This document shows, one piece after another, positions 4,250 to 6,992 of a stretch of DNA of 6,992 nt. Within the stretch, counting starts at the first letter, position 1, and every line of letters starts with the position of its first letter. Under the pieces are notes generated by a model. It made no database searches, was not told the origin of the DNA, and saw only the letters and a program-made list of their open reading frames with translations. Location: positions 1 through 6,992 of the forward strand of contig DCYM01000060.1 of the NCBI GenBank assembly GCA_002331465.1, given 5' to 3'. This DNA comes from Candidatus Neomicrothrix sp. UBA2110. Lineage in GTDB: Bacteria; Actinomycetota; Acidimicrobiia; Acidimicrobiales; Poriferisodalaceae. The translations under genes were made by a program, and so were the position numbers.

Positions 4250-6472
4250 GTGAATTCCAGAGAAGAAGTTGCTCCAAGCTGGCCTGTCAGTGCAACACCA
4301 CCTGCCGGAAGCCCCAACGTCTTGATTGTTCTTTTCGACGATGTGGGGTTTTCTGATTTTGGATGCTACGGCTCCCCTATCTCTACTCCCACCATTGATC
4401 GACTTGCCAAGAATGGTCTTCAGTACACGGGCTTCCACACGACAGCTATGTGTTCAACTACGCGTGCCGCTCTGCTAACAGGTCGCAATCATCACTCCGT
4501 GGGAGTTGGATGCCTCGCCAATTTCGACAGCGGTTACCCGGGTTACAGAGGAAAAATCAGTCCAGACGCTGGAACTCTCGCCGAGATACTGCGCCCGCAT
4601 GGCTACAGGAACTACATGATCGGGAAGTGGCATGTCACTCCTTTAACCGAATCAGGACCTACCGGGCCATTTGACGGCTGGCCCTTAGGCAGGGGCTTCG
4701 ACCGGTTCTACGGCTTTCTCGATGCCGAGACAGACCAATACTCGCCGGAACTGATTCGTGACAACAGCCACGTTGCACCGCCTGGCACTTTCTCCACCGG
4801 ATATCACCTCACAGAAGATCTTTTCGATCAAGCGATCCAATTTATCGCTTCACATGAGGCAACTATCCCTGACAACCCGTGGATGACCTTGATAGGGCTC
4901 GGCGCGTGTCATGCACCGCACCAAGCCCCAAAGGAACTTATTAGCCACTATGACAGCATGTTCCGCCGCGGATGGGATATCGAGCGTTCCGAACGGCTAG
5001 CGCGACAGATCTCATTAGGCATAGTGCCCCCAGAAACTCAGTTACCGCCCAGAAACGACTTCGTTGAAGCTTGGAACCAACTTGACGACATCACTCGTCA
5101 AGTAGCTACACGACTCCAAGCTGCATACGCCGCGATGCTTCACCATTCTGATTTACACCTCGCTCGACTGGTCGATCATTTGGAACTTTCGGGCCAAATA
5201 GACAACACCGTGATCATGGTTCTTTCAGACAACGGCGCAAGCCAGGAGGGCGGACCGCTCGGCTTTGTAAATGCTATGGGGCCTTATAACGGTCTCCCTG
5301 AATCCATGGAAGCCAAATTTGACCGAATTGACGACATCGGAGGACCCGACACCCACAGCAACTTTCCCTGGGGGTGGGCAATGACCGCCAACACACCGCT
5401 GCGTCGATACAAACAAAACACTCATGGCGGCGGAGTCAGAGACCCTTTAGTTGTGCACTGGCCGCGCAAGATCACACAGCCCGGATTGCGAGACCAGTTC
5501 TGCCACGCGTCTGACATTGTTCCCACGTTGCTTGACTGTATAAAAGTGGCGGCGCCCGAGAAAATCAACGGTGTTCAGCAAAAGCCGATCGAAGGCATAA
5601 GTTTCGCGTCAACATTGACAGACAGGTACGCACAAACCGGGAAAACGACTCAATATTTCGAAATGTTCGGCCATCGAGGGCTAGTCCACGATGGGTGGAA
5701 AGCAGTCGCTTTTCACCCCCCTGGAACTCCCTACGAACACGATCAGTGGGAATTGTTCAATCTTGTAGACGATTTCAACGAAACCAAAGATCTGTCAGCA
5801 GTCGAAGCGGTTCGGCTCAGCAAAATGATTGATCTGTGGTGGGAGCAGGCGAAATTGCATCAGGTACTTCCTCTCGATGACCGCTTTGCCGAACGCTTCG
5901 CCGAAAACGCTAACCGTCATTTGGGAGGCCGCACTTTTTTCACATTCTGGAAAGGAATGGGGCATTTACCTAGCGATGTGGCTCCTGATTTGCGTAGTCG
6001 AAGCTACCGCTTGGATGCCCAGGTTGAACCGATCAAAGCCAACGTTTCGGGAGTGTTGATCGCTCACGGCGACGCAACTTCTGGCTACAGCCTTTACCTA
6101 GACGATCGCGGCCATCTGGTGCACGATCTGAACATTGGTGGAAGTCATCAGATACTTCGCTCACCTAAACCAGTTCCCGTAGGAACAACGAACCTAGGGT
6201 TCTACATGTCGCGAGATGAACAAAGCCACCGCGGATTGGGACAGCTAGTTATCGACGGTGAAGTGGTGGCGACGCAAGAAACAGACAACATATTTTTCCT
6301 CATGATTTCCTGGTCTGGACTTGATATCGGTCTCGATCGAGGAACTGCCGTGTCCAATTATGAAGCACCAAATTGCTTCACAGGTGATCTCGTAAAAGTG
6401 ACTATCGATTTAGCCGACGATCAACTTCTCGATGGACACGGTCTGGGTCGAGCAGAAATGATGCGCGAATAA
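4250..6472 (+). CDS. Type I (formylglycine) arylsulfatase, large two-domain form, cytoplasmic
   Basis: A 740-residue sulfatase hydrolysing an organic sulfate ester to alcohol plus sulfate. Residue numbers are from the GTG. Metal ligands Asp30-Asp31 (VLFDDVGFSDFG) open the alkaline-phosphatase-fold domain. The nucleophile is Cys68 in CSTTRAALLTG, to be oxidised to formylglycine, with Arg72. Further active-site residues are Lys126 and His128 (GKWH), His221 (CHAPH), Asp327-Asn328 (LSDNGA) and Lys388. A second region of about 150 residues, from roughly 590 to the end, looks beta-rich and has no catalytic motifs; this accessory domain is familiar from large actinobacterial arylsulfatases. Position 3 of the nucleophile motif is Thr, not the usual Pro or Ala. 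There is no signal peptide or Tat motif, so it should act inside the cell on imported substrate. The start could instead be a TTG at 4166, which overlaps the MFS gene by 34 bases and adds 28 unconserved residues. The maturation enzyme is not in the window. Confidence 0.93.
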   Translation: MNSREEVAPSWPVSATPPAGSPNVLIVLFDDVGFSDFGCYGSPISTPTIDRLAKNGLQYTGFHTTAMCSTTRAALLTGRNHHSVGVGCLANFDSGYPGYRGKISPDAGTLAEILRPHGYRNYMIGKWHVTPLTESGPTGPFDGWPLGRGFDRFYGFLDAETDQYSPELIRDNSHVAPPGTFSTGYHLTEDLFDQAIQFIASHEATIPDNPWMTLIGLGACHAPHQAPKELISHYDSMFRRGWDIERSERLARQISLGIVPPETQLPPRNDFVEAWNQLDDITRQVATRLQAAYAAMLHHSDLHLARLVDHLELSGQIDNTVIMVLSDNGASQEGGPLGFVNAMGPYNGLPESMEAKFDRIDDIGGPDTHSNFPWGWAMTANTPLRRYKQNTHGGGVRDPLVVHWPRKITQPGLRDQFCHASDIVPTLLDCIKVAAPEKINGVQQKPIEGISFASTLTDRYAQTGKTTQYFEMFGHRGLVHDGWKAVAFHPPGTPYEHDQWELFNLVDDFNETKDLSAVEAVRLSKMIDLWWEQAKLHQVLPLDDRFAERFAENANRHLGGRTFFTFWKGMGHLPSDVAPDLRSRSYRLDAQVEPIKANVSGVLIAHGDATSGYSLYLDDRGHLVHDLNIGGSHQILRSPKPVPVGTTNLGFYMSRDEQSHRGLGQLVIDGEVVATQETDNIFFLMISWSGLDIGLDRGTAVSNYEAPNCFTGDLVKVTIDLADDQLLDGHGLGRAEMMRE

Positions 6473-6476
6473 CAAC

Positions 6477-6992
6477 TCAACCGCGCGTGAACAGCAACTG
6501 GAATTCAACAATCCCATGATCTTCCGCCGATACCACGATGATGGCCGAGGGAACCGTGACGTCATAGTCAGCAAATGTGACCTCCATGGAGCCCACGACC
6601 ACGATCGTATTGTCGACCATTTGGGCGTCAAGGACGAGGGGAACATCACGAGCTATGCCATTGATGGTTAGCCGACCGAGTACTTCTATCGATACGGTCG
6701 AATCATCAGTTTCTGGTAGAGGTACTGGCCCAGCAAGCACAAAAGTGGCCATCGGGTTCTCGCTTACGTTCAGCGCGTGACGTGCGGCTCGGTCGCGTCG
6801 CGAATCGTTGGTCACGATGGCGGAAAGATCAGCTGAAACCAAAACTTGAACGAGTTGATCATCTTCAATCAAAAGCTCACCTTGAATCTCACCGGTCCGC
6901 CCTACCGCTGTGAAAGACCCAATCTGAGCAAGTTCTTCTTCAACTCGGAATCCAACAAATGATCCTGAGGATTCATCAAAGGTGAAACTCCC
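6477..6992 (-). CDS. YceI-family protein, 5' end outside window
   Basis: 171 C-terminal residues of a YceI-like protein are visible; the frame is open to the window edge, so its start lies to the right. The sequence begins GSFTFDESSGSFVGFRVEEE, continues with IGSFTAVGRTGEIQG and an ESRR-like segment (NDSRRDRAARHALNV). It then has NPMATFVLAGPV and the repeating strands LTINGIARDVPLVLDAQ, and closes with VEFQLLFTRG. This order is that of the YceI lipocalin-like barrel, which binds isoprenoid or other lipid chains. Members are usually secreted or membrane-anchored; whether this one has a signal sequence cannot be seen. An internal TTG at 6872 would give a protein lacking the first strands and is not a credible start. 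It converges on the sulfatase with 4 bases between stop codons, so each gene's transcription termination must occur within or beyond the other. Confidence 0.88.
   Translation of the reverse strand, partial: GSFTFDESSGSFVGFRVEEELAQIGSFTAVGRTGEIQGELLIEDDQLVQVLVSADLSAIVTNDSRRDRAARHALNVSENPMATFVLAGPVPLPETDDSTVSIEVLGRLTINGIARDVPLVLDAQMVDNTIVVVGSMEVTFADYDVTVPSAIIVVSAEDHGIVEFQLLFTRG

Noticed and set aside
5225..6059. Short open frames on either strand within the sulfatase gene (for example 5225-5425 and 5829-6059)
   Set aside because: They lie wholly within the conserved sulfatase reading frame and have no domain or start signal.
6870..6872. TTG as start of the YceI gene
   Set aside because: It lies inside the YceI domain. 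The 40 codons upstream to the window edge are clearly part of the family, so the gene is 5'-truncated by the window, not short.
1..6992. Insertion sequence, prophage, CRISPR, tRNA or defence genes
   Set aside because: No transposase, integrase, direct-repeat array, tRNA-like fold or attachment-type repeat is visible. The gene content is metabolic and the coding style is even across the window.

Overview
The window looks like a stretch of a moderate-GC actinobacterial chromosome, probably from an environmental or marine lineage such as Acidimicrobiia. This rests on the style of several proteins: an FmdB-type protein with a CCGGGC tail, a YceI protein with an S-x-S-x-V-G-[FY]-R-V core, and a large two-part arylsulfatase with a C-S-T-T-R active site. 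It also rests on apparently leaderless starts. The placement comes from family memory, not from a search. No RNA gene, mobile element, CRISPR array or phage gene is visible, and the only long gaps between genes are under 100 bases.

Layout, left to right. A leftward block holds the N-terminal part of a DHA2-type drug/metabolite exporter (1-584, cut by the window edge), preceded by a crotonase-fold protein that resembles delta3,delta2-enoyl-CoA isomerases (596-1303). Diverging from it across a short shared region is a complete cytochrome P450 (1391-2608). A small FmdB-type zinc-ribbon protein (2643-2873) lies on the opposite strand, convergent with the P450. Diverging again are an MFS carrier of YbfB/YjiJ-like appearance (2940-4199) and, 50 bases on, a large type I sulfatase without a signal peptide (4250-6472). 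A YceI lipid-binding-like protein (6477-6992, cut by the right edge) converges on the sulfatase with only 4 bases between stop codons.

How they may work together (inference): the MFS carrier plus the cytoplasmic sulfatase look like an uptake-and-desulfation pair for an organic sulfate ester. The P450 and the isomerase-like crotonase would suit oxidation and side-chain breakdown of a lipid, steroid or terpenoid. The DHA2 pump may export a product or toxic intermediate. No gene here fixes the substrate.

Regulation: four genes have a TANNNT hexamer ending 6-8 bases before the preferred start codon, the arrangement expected of leaderless actinobacterial transcripts. Imperfect palindromes lie in both divergent intergenic regions and are candidate operators. 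I see no clearly undescribed system. The most interesting points are the carrier-sulfatase pair, the sulfatase active-site variant, and the leaderless/operator architecture.
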